Assembly: GCA_018449715.1 (NCBI GenBank)
Contig: JAAVVA010000001.1
Span: 1,674,001-1,738,000, forward strand
Source: Acidobacteriaceae bacterium dw_441
Lineage (GTDB): Bacteria > Acidobacteriota > Terriglobia > Terriglobales > Acidobacteriaceae
Length of the DNA stretch: 64,000 nt
Direction: 5' to 3'
Shown here: positions 55,876-64,000 of the stretch, in pieces
Position numbering within the stretch: position 1 is the first letter of the stretch
How the letters are laid out: the number at the start of each line of letters is the position of its first letter
Made by a program: the position numbers and the translations under genes
The notes under the pieces: model-generated
What the model saw: the letters and a program-made list of their open reading frames with translations, nothing else
Database searches by the model: none
What the model was told of the DNA's origin: nothing

Positions 55876-57804
55876 TCAGACATGCTCCCCGACCGCTTTG
55901 CGGTCCGCTGTGGCCGCAAGAGTCTTTCCTGGCTCCACGATGCCTGCCGACATCGGCAGTCGCAGCATGAAGGTTGTTCCCCGGTCCTGTGCCGCCGGAC
56001 TGGCATTCGAGCGTACATCGAGCGCCCCGCCGTGCATCTGCAGGATGCGATAGGTCATCGCCAGCCCAATTCCGCTGCCCCTGGGTTTCGTCGTGAAGTA
56101 CAGTTCAAAGATACGCGGAAGCACCTCGGGAGCGATACCTTCTCCTTCGTCGATCACCTCGACCACGGCGAACTGATGGTCGCGGTGAAGCACGACGCGC
56201 AGCCTTCCTCCCTGCGGCATCGCCTGCATTCCGTTCAGCATAAGATTCAACAGCGCCTGCCGAACCAGCTCTGCGTCGACGCGCACAACCAGCGGCTCCT
56301 CCGGGGCCTCGACCGAGACAATCACGCCGTTTTCGCGCATCTCGGCGGCGGTCAGCTCGACGACGGCGTGAACCACCTGGCGAAGATCGTGCTCGCGCAG
56401 CTTCAGCTCCATCGGTCGCGAGAAGTCCGCGAGCGTCTGCACAACGCGGTCCAGCCGCTGCATCTCCCCAGCGAGAATATCGACGTGCCGCTGCGCTCCT
56501 CCGACGGCCTGTGGGTCTGCCGCGGCGAGTTTGCTGCGCAGCAGCTCCAGGTGTACCACCATCGCGTTGATCGGATTCTTGACCTCGTGTCCGACACCAG
56601 CGGTCAGGCGTCCGATGGCGGCGAGACGGCGCGAAATCTCCAGCTCCTGCCCGATCTGCACCACAGGCTCAAGATCGCGCAGCAGCACCAGCGCTCCCCT
56701 CTCGCCCGAGCCGTCATCGTAACGGTCCAGCGAGACTTGCACCTGACGTCCGTCTTCGAGGGTCACGCTCTCGTTCGTGGACTCCCCCTCGGCAAACTCT
56801 GCCAGCACAACCGCGCCCAGTACCGTCGCGGGGTCGAAGATCTCGTCAAGCTGCCTTCCGACCAGATCACGCTGAGGATGTCCGAGGAACGATGCGACCG
56901 AGTCCGAAACCATCATGGCGCGACGGTCCGAGGTGAACAGCAGCACGCCGTCGCGCAGCGTATCGAGCATCTGGTTGATGTTCGCCTGAAGGGCCGAGAA
57001 TCCGGCCTCCTTCGAGCGCATTTGCTCGCCCAGAAGGTCGATGGTCTGCGTGACGCGCACCACGGCGTCACTTCCGTTGCGGCTCGAGGCAGGCAGTGAT
57101 GCGGGCTCTCCCGACTGCTGGGTCAGCTTTTCGAGTTGAAGGCTGATCTGCTCGATGGGCTGCAGCGCGGCGTTGGCCAGCACAGCCGAGGCGATCATAG
57201 CCGCCAGCGCGGCCAGCAACGCGAAGATGCCCGCAGCCTTCAGCCACGGCTCATAGGAGTTCCGCAGAAACGTCGAGCGCACACCCACATGAACGACGAG
57301 GAAGGGCTGGCCGTTGCGATCGAGCGGTTGCAGCGAGTCGAAGACCTGCGGCGTCCCGAAGAGCTCCCTGCGCTGATATGCGATGCTTCCGTTGCGAACG
57401 CTCTCAAGGCTGTTGCGATTCGCCGCAGGCTGGCCTACGGCATCGGGGTCGGTGCTGACGATGGTGATGCCCTTTGCATCCGCCACGCTGACGTCCTGCA
57501 CGGTCGGCGAGTAGCGGATGATCGCATTCATCACATCAGCCAGCGGCTGGTAGCTTTGCAGGGCATCGGCGACCGCCTCGTGCAGAGCATCGTCGCTCAG
57601 GTCGGCGGGAGGATTGGCACGCAGCCCCGTCTCGACCGCCTGACGGGTCATCAGCGTCACCTGGCTGGCGAGCACGCCATTGGCCGCCGCCGTCTGCTCG
57701 ATCCTCTGCCGCAGCAGCTCCCCGACGAAGACGATCGACAGCACGGCGACGATCGCGAACGTCAGCACGGTTGCCGATACGACCAGCTTGGTCTTCAGCC
57801 GCAT
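55876..57804 (-). CDS. Membrane sensor histidine kinase with PAS domain
   Basis: 642 residues. Two membrane helices (about 8-30 and 188-212) bracket a 160-residue periplasmic sensor of mixed alpha/beta type with VSVADAKGITIVSTDP, a CACHE-like fold. A HAMP-like linker and PAS domain (about 260-370) precede HisKA with AGVGHEVKNPINAMVV (H-box) and HATPase with LNLMLNGMQAMPQ, DEGEGIAPEVLP and GSGIGLAM. Transcribed with the sigma-54 response regulator (three-base gap) and lipoprotein. It should phosphorylate that regulator. The signal is unknown. Confidence 0.93.
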   Translation of the reverse strand: MRLKTKLVVSATVLTFAIVAVLSIVFVGELLRQRIEQTAAANGVLASQVTLMTRQAVETGLRANPPADLSDDALHEAVADALQSYQPLADVMNAIIRYSPTVQDVSVADAKGITIVSTDPDAVGQPAANRNSLESVRNGSIAYQRRELFGTPQVFDSLQPLDRNGQPFLVVHVGVRSTFLRNSYEPWLKAAGIFALLAALAAMIASAVLANAALQPIEQISLQLEKLTQQSGEPASLPASSRNGSDAVVRVTQTIDLLGEQMRSKEAGFSALQANINQMLDTLRDGVLLFTSDRRAMMVSDSVASFLGHPQRDLVGRQLDEIFDPATVLGAVVLAEFAEGESTNESVTLEDGRQVQVSLDRYDDGSGERGALVLLRDLEPVVQIGQELEISRRLAAIGRLTAGVGHEVKNPINAMVVHLELLRSKLAAADPQAVGGAQRHVDILAGEMQRLDRVVQTLADFSRPMELKLREHDLRQVVHAVVELTAAEMRENGVIVSVEAPEEPLVVRVDAELVRQALLNLMLNGMQAMPQGGRLRVVLHRDHQFAVVEVIDEGEGIAPEVLPRIFELYFTTKPRGSGIGLAMTYRILQMHGGALDVRSNASPAAQDRGTTFMLRLPMSAGIVEPGKTLAATADRKAVGEHV

Positions 57805-57807
57805 CGT

Positions 57808-59241
57808 CTAATCCACCAGGGCTGGATTGCTCGAATATTCCTTCAGCTTGTTCTGCAAGGTCTTCGAGCTGATGCCAAGAATCTCAGCGGCCTTTGTCTT
57901 GTTGTTGTGGGTGGCCGTCAGCGTCTTCAGGATAAGCTGACGCTCCGCCTCGTCGACGGTCGTGCCCACTTCGACCCGCACCGTGTTCTGGTCTTCGAGA
58001 TAACGCTCGACCTCGCTCATCGAACCTTCGCCTAAGCGTCCTCCCTTCGGCATCGACGGCGAAAATCCCGCCTCCCCGAAGTTCGGTGGAAGGTGTTCGA
58101 TCCCCAGCAGGCCCGAGCTCGCCATAATCGTGGCGCGCTCGATGGTGTTGCGAAGCTCGCGCACGTTGCCCGGCCACTGGTAGGCCAGCATCCGCTTCAG
58201 CAGCGCAGGCTGAATGCCGGTCACAGAGCAGCCGTGGCGCTCGTTCATGTCGGCGATCATCTTGTGCGCAATCGGCTCGATGTCTTCCATGTGCTCGCGC
58301 AGCGGAGGCATCTGGATGTTGAAGACGTTCAGACGGTAGTAAAGATCGCTGCGAAGCTCGCCTGCGGCCACCGCTGTCTCCGGGTCCTTGTTGGTCGCGG
58401 CGACCACGCGCACGTCTACCGGCATCTCGGCTTTGCTTCCCAGGCGGCGCAGCTTGCGGTCTTCGAGCACGCGCAGCAGCTTGGCCTGCGTTGCAGCGGG
58501 CATCTCACCGATCTCGTCCAGCAGCAGCGTTCCTTCCTCGGCCAGCTCGAAGCAACCGGCGCGACGCTCGAGCGCTCCTGTGAAGGCTCCTTTTTCGTGG
58601 CCGAAGATCTCGCTTTCGATCAGCGTCTCGGGAATGGCCGCGCAGTTGACCGCGACGAAGGGCTTGCTGCGCCGCGAGCTGAACTCGTGCAGTGCGCGCG
58701 CAACCAACTCCTTGCCGGTGCCGCTTTCACCCGTAACCAGAACGCTGACATTGGTAGGTGCGATGCGCTCAATCAGAGCGAAGATCTCCCGCATCTTCTG
58801 CGAGGTTCCCACCAGAGGCCCCAGCGACCCCATCTCTCGCGGACGCTTTGTCGTGCCGGGAGCCTCGCTGACCGCGTCGATATGTTGCAGGCTGGCATTC
58901 TGCAGAATCGTCCGCAGGCGACCTGGGTCGACCGGCTTCGGAACATAGTCGAACGCGCCCTTGCGCATGGCCTCGACCGCCGACTCGATGGACCCCTGTG
59001 CCGTCATCATCACGACGGCCACATGCTCGGGTAGCTCGGCAATCCGCTCCAGCAGCCCCATTCCATCCATGCGAGGCATCTTAAGATCGGTGACGACGAT
59101 GGCTGGTTTCCAGGAGGCTGTCTTCTCCAGACCCTCCACGCCATCGGCTGCACCCACCGCCGTGTATCCCCAGCTTTCAATCAGCTCGGTCAGGCCTGTG
59201 CGAGCGTGCACCTCATCTTCGACGATCAATACTCGTTCCAA
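57808..59241 (-). CDS. Sigma-54-dependent NtrC-family response regulator
   Basis: 477 residues from TTG 59241, chosen because AGGGGAAG lies at the right distance and the receiver begins at once (MERVLIVEDEV). Receiver D52 in VVTDLKMPRMDG. AAA+ domain: Walker A GESGTGKE (171-178), sigma-54-contacting GAFTGA (218-223), Walker B LLLDEIG. Fis-type HTH at the C-terminus (KTKAAEILGISSKTLQNKLKEY, in parts). It activates sigma-54 promoters after phosphorylation by the cotranscribed kinase. A perfect 14-base palindrome lies 106 bases upstream. Target genes not identified. Confidence 0.95.
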   Translation of the reverse strand: MERVLIVEDEVHARTGLTELIESWGYTAVGAADGVEGLEKTASWKPAIVVTDLKMPRMDGMGLLERIAELPEHVAVVMMTAQGSIESAVEAMRKGAFDYVPKPVDPGRLRTILQNASLQHIDAVSEAPGTTKRPREMGSLGPLVGTSQKMREIFALIERIAPTNVSVLVTGESGTGKELVARALHEFSSRRSKPFVAVNCAAIPETLIESEIFGHEKGAFTGALERRAGCFELAEEGTLLLDEIGEMPAATQAKLLRVLEDRKLRRLGSKAEMPVDVRVVAATNKDPETAVAAGELRSDLYYRLNVFNIQMPPLREHMEDIEPIAHKMIADMNERHGCSVTGIQPALLKRMLAYQWPGNVRELRNTIERATIMASSGLLGIEHLPPNFGEAGFSPSMPKGGRLGEGSMSEVERYLEDQNTVRVEVGTTVDEAERQLILKTLTATHNNKTKAAEILGISSKTLQNKLKEYSSNPALVD

Positions 59242-59346
59242 CGTCTTCCCCTGTTTTCTTTCTTCGAAGTTTTCAGGCCGGATACTCTGCTTGGATGCCT
59301 CTGAACTCTCAAGTGTACCGTTCCACAAGCCACGGCTCGACCTTTG

Positions 59347-59360
59347 TGCAAAATTTTGCA
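59347..59360. promoter_or_regulatory. 14-bp palindrome before the sigma-54 regulator
   Basis: TGCAAAATTTTGCA is perfectly symmetric and lies 106 bases before the regulator start, resembling an NtrC-type upstream activating site. No convincing sigma-54 promoter (GG-N10-GC) was seen between it and the gene. Confidence 0.55.
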
Positions 59361-59467
59361 AGGTAACGATCCATACTCCTCTGACACCAGAGGGTTTATC
59401 CCCCATCCTTATCTTCACCGGAACCGGATGGGAAAAGTAGATACTCCCAGCACGTTATTCTGTTTTC

Positions 59468-59794
59468 ATGCTTGAACCCGAGATCTCCGTTGAGGACTTC
59501 GCCCGCCTGCGTCAGCAGGAAAACGCTCCTCTTTTGTTGGACGTACGCGAGCCGTGGGAGTTTAACACCGCCAGCCTGCCCGATTCCATACTGATGCCGA
59601 TGGGCGACGTTCCCTCGCGCGCCCACCAGGAGCTGGACCCCGACCAGCCAATCGTCGTCCTCTGCCACCACGGCATGAGGTCGCTTTCGGTAACCATGTG
59701 GCTTAGAAATCAGGGATTTGAGCACGTCCAGTCGCTGGCTGGGGGCATCGACCACTGGTCCCGCGTCATCGACCCGAAGGTTCCTCTTTATTAG
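59468..59794 (+). CDS. Single-domain rhodanese
   Basis: 108 residues. Rhodanese fold: LLLDVREPWEFNTASLP, active-site loop CHHGMRS with the catalytic cysteine, and GGIDHWSRVID. Such small cytosolic proteins (GlpE/PspE type) transfer sulfane sulfur from thiosulfate or persulfides. Monocistronic, divergent from the sigma-54 regulator. Substrate not predicted. Confidence 0.93.
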   Translation: MLEPEISVEDFARLRQQENAPLLLDVREPWEFNTASLPDSILMPMGDVPSRAHQELDPDQPIVVLCHHGMRSLSVTMWLRNQGFEHVQSLAGGIDHWSRVIDPKVPLY

Positions 59795-59810
59795 AGGGCA
59801 TTAAGCAACA

Positions 59811-59826
59811 CGATACCCCGGTATCG
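59811..59826. promoter_or_regulatory. 16-bp palindrome between rhodanese and PAS kinase genes
   Basis: CGATACC-CC-GGTATCG: 7-base arms with only two bases between. Too tight for a good RNA loop, so a protein-binding site is likelier than a terminator. It is 20 bases after the rhodanese stop and 110 before the kinase ATG. Confidence 0.4.
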
Positions 59827-59935
59827 CTAAATGCACTTCTCTTCGAAGTTGCTGGCACCCTTTTGGACATTTTTTCGCATCTATCCTTCGCAGGGCGGTT
59901 AAAGACAGAAAAATATTCCGTCCACAGGGAGCAGC

Positions 59936-61294
59936 ATGGAACCGGATGGACCGAGCCTTCCGTCAAGCGAAAGCGGAATGGAAAAGAAGCAGCTATCGAC
60001 GCCCTTGCAGAAACCAGCCGTCCGTGACCGGGGGTCTGAAGGCATGACCGATCCGTTCCTCTCCCAGAGGCTTACCAGACAGCAGGAACATGGTCTTGCT
60101 CTGCTCGCCGCCATCGTTGAGTCCTCCGACGACGCCATTATCAGCAGCGACCTGAACGGAATCATCACCAGCTGGAACCGTGGAGCCGAACGGACCTTTG
60201 GCTACACCGCCGATGAGATGCTGGGTCACACGACCTCCGAGCTTGCCTCTTCCAACTGCCTCGAAGACACCGAACGCGTCCTTGGAAAGATTCGTCTTGG
60301 CGAGACCGTTGATCACTACGAGACCACGCGGCGCCACAAGGACGGAAGCGACATCATCGTCTCGATGACCGTGTCCCCCATCCGCGACCATGCGGGAAAT
60401 CTTATTGGAGCCTCCAAGGTCTCGCGTGACATCACCTCAACTCGCCGCGCTGAACAGGCTCTTCGCAACTCCGAAAAGCTCTCCGTGGCCGGGCGTATGG
60501 CCGCAAGCATCGCCCACGAGATCAATAACCCTCTCGAAGCCATCACCAACCTGCTCTACCTGGTCGAGCACGAAAGCCTCTCCGAAGAGGCCCGGAGCTA
60601 CCTGACGCTCGCGCAACACGAACTGGCCCGCGTCTCACACATTGCCTCGCAGACGCTCGGCTTCTTCCGCAACACGCAGGGAACCTCCGCCACGGCTCTC
60701 ACCGAGATCGCCGACAGCGCCATCTCGCTCCATCTCGGACGTCTCACCACCTGTAACGTAGCCATCCTCAAAGAGTATCGTCCGCAGGAACCTGTTTTCG
60801 CGCATGAGGGCGAGTTGCGGCAGGTGATGGTCAACCTCATTGGCAACGCGCTCGACGCCATGCCCGCAGGCGGCAGACTTCACATCCGCATCCGTGAGGC
60901 ATCAGACCCGGCAACCGGAACGCACGGTGTCCGCATCGTGGTCGCAGACACCGGAACCGGAATGAGCGACGCGACACGACGCCAGATCTTCGAACCCTTT
61001 TACACCACCAAGGGAGCCATCGGGACCGGACTCGGCCTGTGGGTCAGCAGCCAGATCATCTCCCGTCACAAGGGACGCATCCAAGTACGGAGCAGCCAGG
61101 CTCCCGCGCATCACGGGACGATCTTCTCCATCTTTCTGCCTCACCTCAAGGAGATCCCCACTGGAACGGTGGACGAGATATCCATCAAGCAGCTTCCCCT
61201 GCCGATCTCGGAGGGCGCTACTTCGCCCTCGGATGCGTCTGGTCATACACCAGCTGAACCTGCCCCGCAGTCAGCTGTGTATACCGCTGCGTAG
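59936..61294 (+). CDS. Soluble PAS-domain histidine kinase
   Basis: 452 residues without a membrane segment. A charged N-terminal tail of about 50 residues, one PAS domain (about 54-170, with [16 protein letters not shown]), HisKA with [12 protein letters not shown] (H194), and HATPase with [17 protein letters not shown] and [10 protein letters not shown]-terminal extension (about 40 residues) is rich in Ser/Pro. No partner regulator is adjacent; the NtrC-type operon nearby is divergent. The last 77 bases overlap the 3' end of xerC on the other strand. Confidence 0.92.
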   Translation: MEPDGPSLPSSESGMEKKQLSTPLQKPAVRDRGSEGMTDPFLSQRLTRQQEHGLALLAAIVESSDDAIISSDLNGIITSWNRGAERTFGYTADEMLGHTTSELASSNCLEDTERVLGKIRLGETVDHYETTRRHKDGSDIIVSMTVSPIRDHAGNLIGASKVSRDITSTRRAEQALRNSEKLSVAGRMAASIAHEINNPLEAITNLLYLVEHESLSEEARSYLTLAQHELARVSHIASQTLGFFRNTQGTSATALTEIADSAISLHLGRLTTCNVAILKEYRPQEPVFAHEGELRQVMVNLIGNALDAMPAGGRLHIRIREASDPATGTHGVRIVVADTGTGMSDATRRQIFEPFYTTKGAIGTGLGLWVSSQIISRHKGRIQVRSSQAPAHHGTIFSIFLPHLKEIPTGTVDEISIKQLPLPISEGATSPSDASGHTPAEPAPQSAVYTAA

Positions 61295-62213
61295 TCGAAA
61301 GCCGCTCGTGCCCCAGCATCTCCTGGATGGCGCGAAGGTCCGCTCCCTCCTCCAGCATGTGCGTTCCAAAAGCGTGACGCAACGTGTGCGGATGCACATC
61401 GGCGGCAAGTCCGCGGCTTAGTGCAATCGCCTTCACGATCCGTCCCACGCTTCTCGTCGTCAGTCTGCAATCGCCGCGCAGGCGCAGATTGATCAGCAGC
61501 GGCCCTTCGTCAGCCAGAGCGCCCTTTCCCGCCGACCTCAGCTTTTCCGCACGCACCGGAAGATAGGCCCGCAGCGCAGCCGCAGCCTCGTCGCCCAGGG
61601 GAACCAGCCTCTCCTTGCGGCCCTTGCCGCGCACCAGCACGGCCTCGTCGCTCCAGCGCACGCTGTTCATGTTCAGGCCCACCAGCTCGGAGTTGCGAAT
61701 GCCGCATCCATATAACAACTCGAAGATCACGCGCTCGCGTTCCGGCCACGCGACCGACTCTTCTTCTTCCAACTTCTTTTTGGAGCGTTGCTCCTTCCGT
61801 GGAAGGTTTTCCAGCGAGTCGAGAACACGGTTGACCTCCTCCACGCTCGGCACGCGGGGCAGATGCTTCGCCAGCTTCGGCGTGCTCACCAGCAGAGCCG
61901 GGTTCTGCTCGACCTTGTGCTCCTTCGCCAGCCAGCGGAACCAGCTTCGGATGGAGGCCAGAGCGCGCGCCGCGCTCGCCTTCGTCAGGCCGCGCTCGTA
62001 CAGCACTCCAAGATAGCCGCGAATGTGTATGTGCTCCACCGCTGTGATGTGCGCGTCGGCCCCAAGCGTCTCGGCAAGATACGCGGCAAAGCTGCGAATC
62101 TCGCGCCCGTATGCGCGCACCGTATGCTCCGAGGCTCCGCGCTGCCCCACCAGCATCCGCAGAAACTCTTCCGCCAGCGCGCTGAACTCCGTCGTCGCAA
62201 TCGCCTCGTCCAC
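61218..62213 (-). CDS. xerC: Tyrosine recombinase XerC
   Basis: 331 residues from GTG 62213, two bases after the xerD stop (TAA at 62216-62218). All catalytic residues are visible: Arg in CGIRNSEL, Lys in [16 protein letters not shown] (His/Arg), [15 protein letters not shown] (His and the nucleophile Tyr). A lysine/glutamate-rich insert (about 30 residues, [18 protein letters not shown]) makes it longer than E. coli XerC (298). XerC and XerD resolve chromosome dimers at dif. The 3' end overlaps the kinase gene for 77 bases. Confidence 0.9.
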   Translation of the reverse strand: MDEAIATTEFSALAEEFLRMLVGQRGASEHTVRAYGREIRSFAAYLAETLGADAHITAVEHIHIRGYLGVLYERGLTKASAARALASIRSWFRWLAKEHKVEQNPALLVSTPKLAKHLPRVPSVEEVNRVLDSLENLPRKEQRSKKKLEEEESVAWPERERVIFELLYGCGIRNSELVGLNMNSVRWSDEAVLVRGKGRKERLVPLGDEAAAALRAYLPVRAEKLRSAGKGALADEGPLLINLRLRGDCRLTTRSVGRIVKAIALSRGLAADVHPHTLRHAFGTHMLEEGADLRAIQEMLGHERLSTTQRYTQLTAGQVQLVYDQTHPRAK

Positions 62214-62215
62214 GC

Positions 62216-63154
62216 TTATGCCTCGACCTCGCTCACGATCTTCTTTCCTCGCGGATGGTGCATCCGATGCACCTGCTTCAACCTCCCGAGAGCAACGTGC
62301 GTGTAGACCTCGGTGGTCGCAATGTCCGCGTGTCCAAGAATCGTCTGAACGCTGCGCAGATCGGCTCCATGATCGACCATGTGGGTCGCACAACTATGCC
62401 GTAGCTTGTGCGGACTGGCATGGAAGTTCGTCGAGCGCACCATCTCCCACACCCACTGCCGCGTCAGCGGCCTTCCGCGCACGCTCAAAAAGACCTCGTG
62501 CTGTCGCATCGTTCCCTCAAGCTCCGGTCTGCCCAGCGCGAGATACTTCTCCAGCGCCTCCACCGCCGACCGACCCAGCGGAACAATTCTCTCCTTGTCG
62601 CCCTTGCCCCGCACCAGAGCACGCCCCGTGTCGAGCTGCAAATCCTCCACGCGCAGCGAACAGATCTCCGCCACACGCAGCCCCCCCGCGTACAGCAGCT
62701 CAAGAATCGCGTGATCGCGCAGAGCCAACCCATCGGCAGCGGCCACCCGAGCCGCAGAGCCGGTCTTCTCCAGCATCTCCGCAACCTCGCTCTCGGCGAG
62801 ACTCTTCGGCAGCACCTTCCAGCTCGACGGCCTCTCCACATTCACCGTGGGGTCGTGAGCAATCTTTTTGTCGAGAAGCAGCCAGCGGTAGAACCCACGC
62901 AGCGCGCTCAGCTTCCGTGCAATCGAGCGCGACTCGACGCCGTGGCTCCTCATGCCTTCCATGAAGCCGCTGACGTCCTCCTGCTGCGCTGCCATCAGCA
63001 GGCCGTTATGCCCCTCAAGATGCTCGGCAAACTGCTCGAGGTCACGCCGGTACGCGGCACAGGTCGCCGCGCTCATTCCCTTTTCCACGCGCAGGTACAC
63101 CATGTACTCGCGCACGATCTGGACGTTGCCGGTCGTCTGGAAATGTCCTTGCAT
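62216..63154 (-). CDS. xerD: Tyrosine recombinase XerD
   Basis: 312 residues from ATG 63154 ([12 protein letters not shown]). Longer frames upstream are low-complexity. Catalytic set: [10 protein letters not shown] (Arg), [11 protein letters not shown] (Lys), [11 protein letters not shown] (His, Arg) and [15 protein letters not shown] (His, Tyr). An N-terminal SAM-like core-binding domain begins with [15 protein letters not shown]. Paired with xerC with a two-base gap, so probably translationally coupled. Assignment of D versus C is by likeness and order and could be swapped. Confidence 0.88.
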   Translation of the reverse strand: MQGHFQTTGNVQIVREYMVYLRVEKGMSAATCAAYRRDLEQFAEHLEGHNGLLMAAQQEDVSGFMEGMRSHGVESRSIARKLSALRGFYRWLLLDKKIAHDPTVNVERPSSWKVLPKSLAESEVAEMLEKTGSAARVAAADGLALRDHAILELLYAGGLRVAEICSLRVEDLQLDTGRALVRGKGDKERIVPLGRSAVEALEKYLALGRPELEGTMRQHEVFLSVRGRPLTRQWVWEMVRSTNFHASPHKLRHSCATHMVDHGADLRSVQTILGHADIATTEVYTHVALGRLKQVHRMHHPRGKKIVSEVEA

Positions 63155-63312
63155 GAACCAATTATCCCCGCCGCGAGGCATCTGGCGGCCCTCCATCTGA
63201 CGCCCGTACCCATCTGGATACGAACCCTCCGTCGCACTCCCCTCGAAATCGCTGGACAACGGGGGCTCCGCTCCTCTTCTCCAGCCGTTGCGCTGGTAAA
63301 CTTAACATAGTC

Positions 63313-64000
63313 ATGTTCGAAAACCTTTCAGACAAGCTCCAGCGATCCTTTAAGAACCTCCGCGGCCAGGGCACCATCACCGAGGAGAACATCTCCGACG
63401 CCCTGCGCGAGATCCGCATCGCCCTGCTCGAATCCGACGTGAACCTTGCCGTCGTCGACCAGCTGATCGAGCATATCCGCACCCGCGCCCTCGGCTCGCA
63501 GGTCGCCACTGCCCTCTCGCCCACCGAGCAGATCGTCAAGATCGTCAACGACGAGCTGGTCAACATTCTCGGCAAGGACACCGCCCGCTTCCAGAAGTCC
63601 TCGCAGCCGCCCAGCGTCATCCTGATGGCGGGCCTGCAGGGCTCCGGTAAGACGACCACCTCGGGCAAGCTCGCCCAGTGGCTCAAGAAGGCCGGACACC
63701 GCCCCATGCTCGTCTCGGTCGACGTCTACCGCCCCGCCGCTCGCGAGCAACTCGCCATCGTCGCCCGCTCGATCAACGCGAACCTCTACGAGGGCAAACT
63801 CGACTCCGCCACGCCCGGCACCGACGACGTTCTTCGTCTCGCGAAGGAGGCCAAGCGCGAGGCCGCCAACTACGGCTGCGACATGCTGATCGTCGATACC
63901 GCCGGTCGCAACCACATCGACTCCGAGCTGATGGACGAGATGTCGGCGCTCAAGAAGCTGCTCAACCCGTCCGAGATCCTCTTCGTGGCCGACGCCATGA
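63313..64000 (+). CDS. ffh: Signal recognition particle protein Ffh, 3'-truncated by window edge
   Basis: At least 229 residues from ATG 63313; the frame runs off the end of the window. N-domain MFENLSDKLQRSFKNLRGQG, with ALLESDVNLAVV. G-domain: P-loop GLQGSGKTTTSGKLA, VDVYRPAAREQL and DTAGR. It binds signal sequences of nascent proteins together with 4.5S RNA and delivers them to FtsY. The remaining G-domain and methionine-rich M-domain lie outside. Divergent from xerD across 158 bases. Confidence 0.95.
   Translation, partial: MFENLSDKLQRSFKNLRGQGTITEENISDALREIRIALLESDVNLAVVDQLIEHIRTRALGSQVATALSPTEQIVKIVNDELVNILGKDTARFQKSSQPPSVILMAGLQGSGKTTTSGKLAQWLKKAGHRPMLVSVDVYRPAAREQLAIVARSINANLYEGKLDSATPGTDDVLRLAKEAKREAANYGCDMLIVDTAGRNHIDSELMDEMSALKKLLNPSEILFVADAM

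Noticed and set aside
61218-63154. Two tyrosine recombinases as a possible integrative element
   Set aside because: Both match the XerC/XerD pair, lie beside ffh, and no attachment-site repeat or cargo was found.

Overview
The window is about 60% GC and densely coded on both strands. It looks like chromosomal DNA of an acidobacterium, most likely the Acidobacteriaceae/Terriglobia group (Granulicella, Terriglobus, Edaphobacter and relatives). This rests on gene content and style: a DUF4965-type glutaminase, Tat-exported Gfo/Idh/MocA oxidoreductases with DUF1080 proteins, a PEP-CTERM protein, MASE1-GGDEF signalling, collagen-like surface protein, and intergenic repeat mosaics. No rRNA, tRNA, CRISPR, prophage or insertion sequence was seen. 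No database search was possible; assignments come from motifs, length and context.

Layout. 1-10.9 kb: end of a DUF1015 gene, a membrane diguanylate cyclase, a secreted glutaminase-like enzyme, a MarR gene behind a perfect 28-bp palindrome, an alpha/beta hydrolase and the nucleoside transporter NupC (the last two share a duplicated 5' leader), a small lipoprotein, a hot-dog thioesterase and a MASE1 diguanylate cyclase. 11-18 kb: exported proteins, namely two Gfo/Idh/MocA oxidoreductases, a PEP-CTERM protein, a DUF1080 protein, a beta-propeller and a Ca-motif protein. 18-26.5 kb: nucleoside salvage (punA, udk), an ornithine-lipid-type acyltransferase operon, a DUF2062 protein, an S1/P1 nuclease, pncB and a bacterial deoxyhypusine-synthase-like enzyme.

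26.9-34.7 kb: a hybrid kinase / receiver / HPt phosphorelay facing a collagen-like surface protein with three carbohydrate-binding-like modules, then phosphoglucomutase and a stand-alone S4 ribosomal protein without zinc cysteines. 34.9-39 kb: a same-strand series with DUF1634, TSUP transporter, Tat-exported bicupin oxalate decarboxylase, LysR regulator and DUF985 cupin. 39-49 kb: purine permease, DsbA-like protein, glutamine-dependent NAD synthetase, exopolysaccharide-initiating transferase, MlaF-like ATPase, M20 peptidase and a methyltransferase.

49-64 kb: a divergent MarR/MFS efflux pair whose 38-bp gap is almost wholly a tandem palindrome, a rhamnogalacturonan acetylesterase-like protein, secA, an NtrC-type two-component operon with a lipoprotein, a rhodanese, a soluble PAS histidine kinase, tandem xerD-xerC, and the start of ffh. 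Recurrent themes are c-di-GMP and phosphorelay signalling, surface polysaccharide/adhesin functions, plant-polymer use, and purine/pyridine salvage. The most interesting items are the captured nupC leader on the hydrolase, the two MarR operators, the phosphorelay/collagen locus, the deoxyhypusine-synthase homologue, the Tat-exported oxalate decarboxylase cluster and the inverted-pair intergenic repeats.
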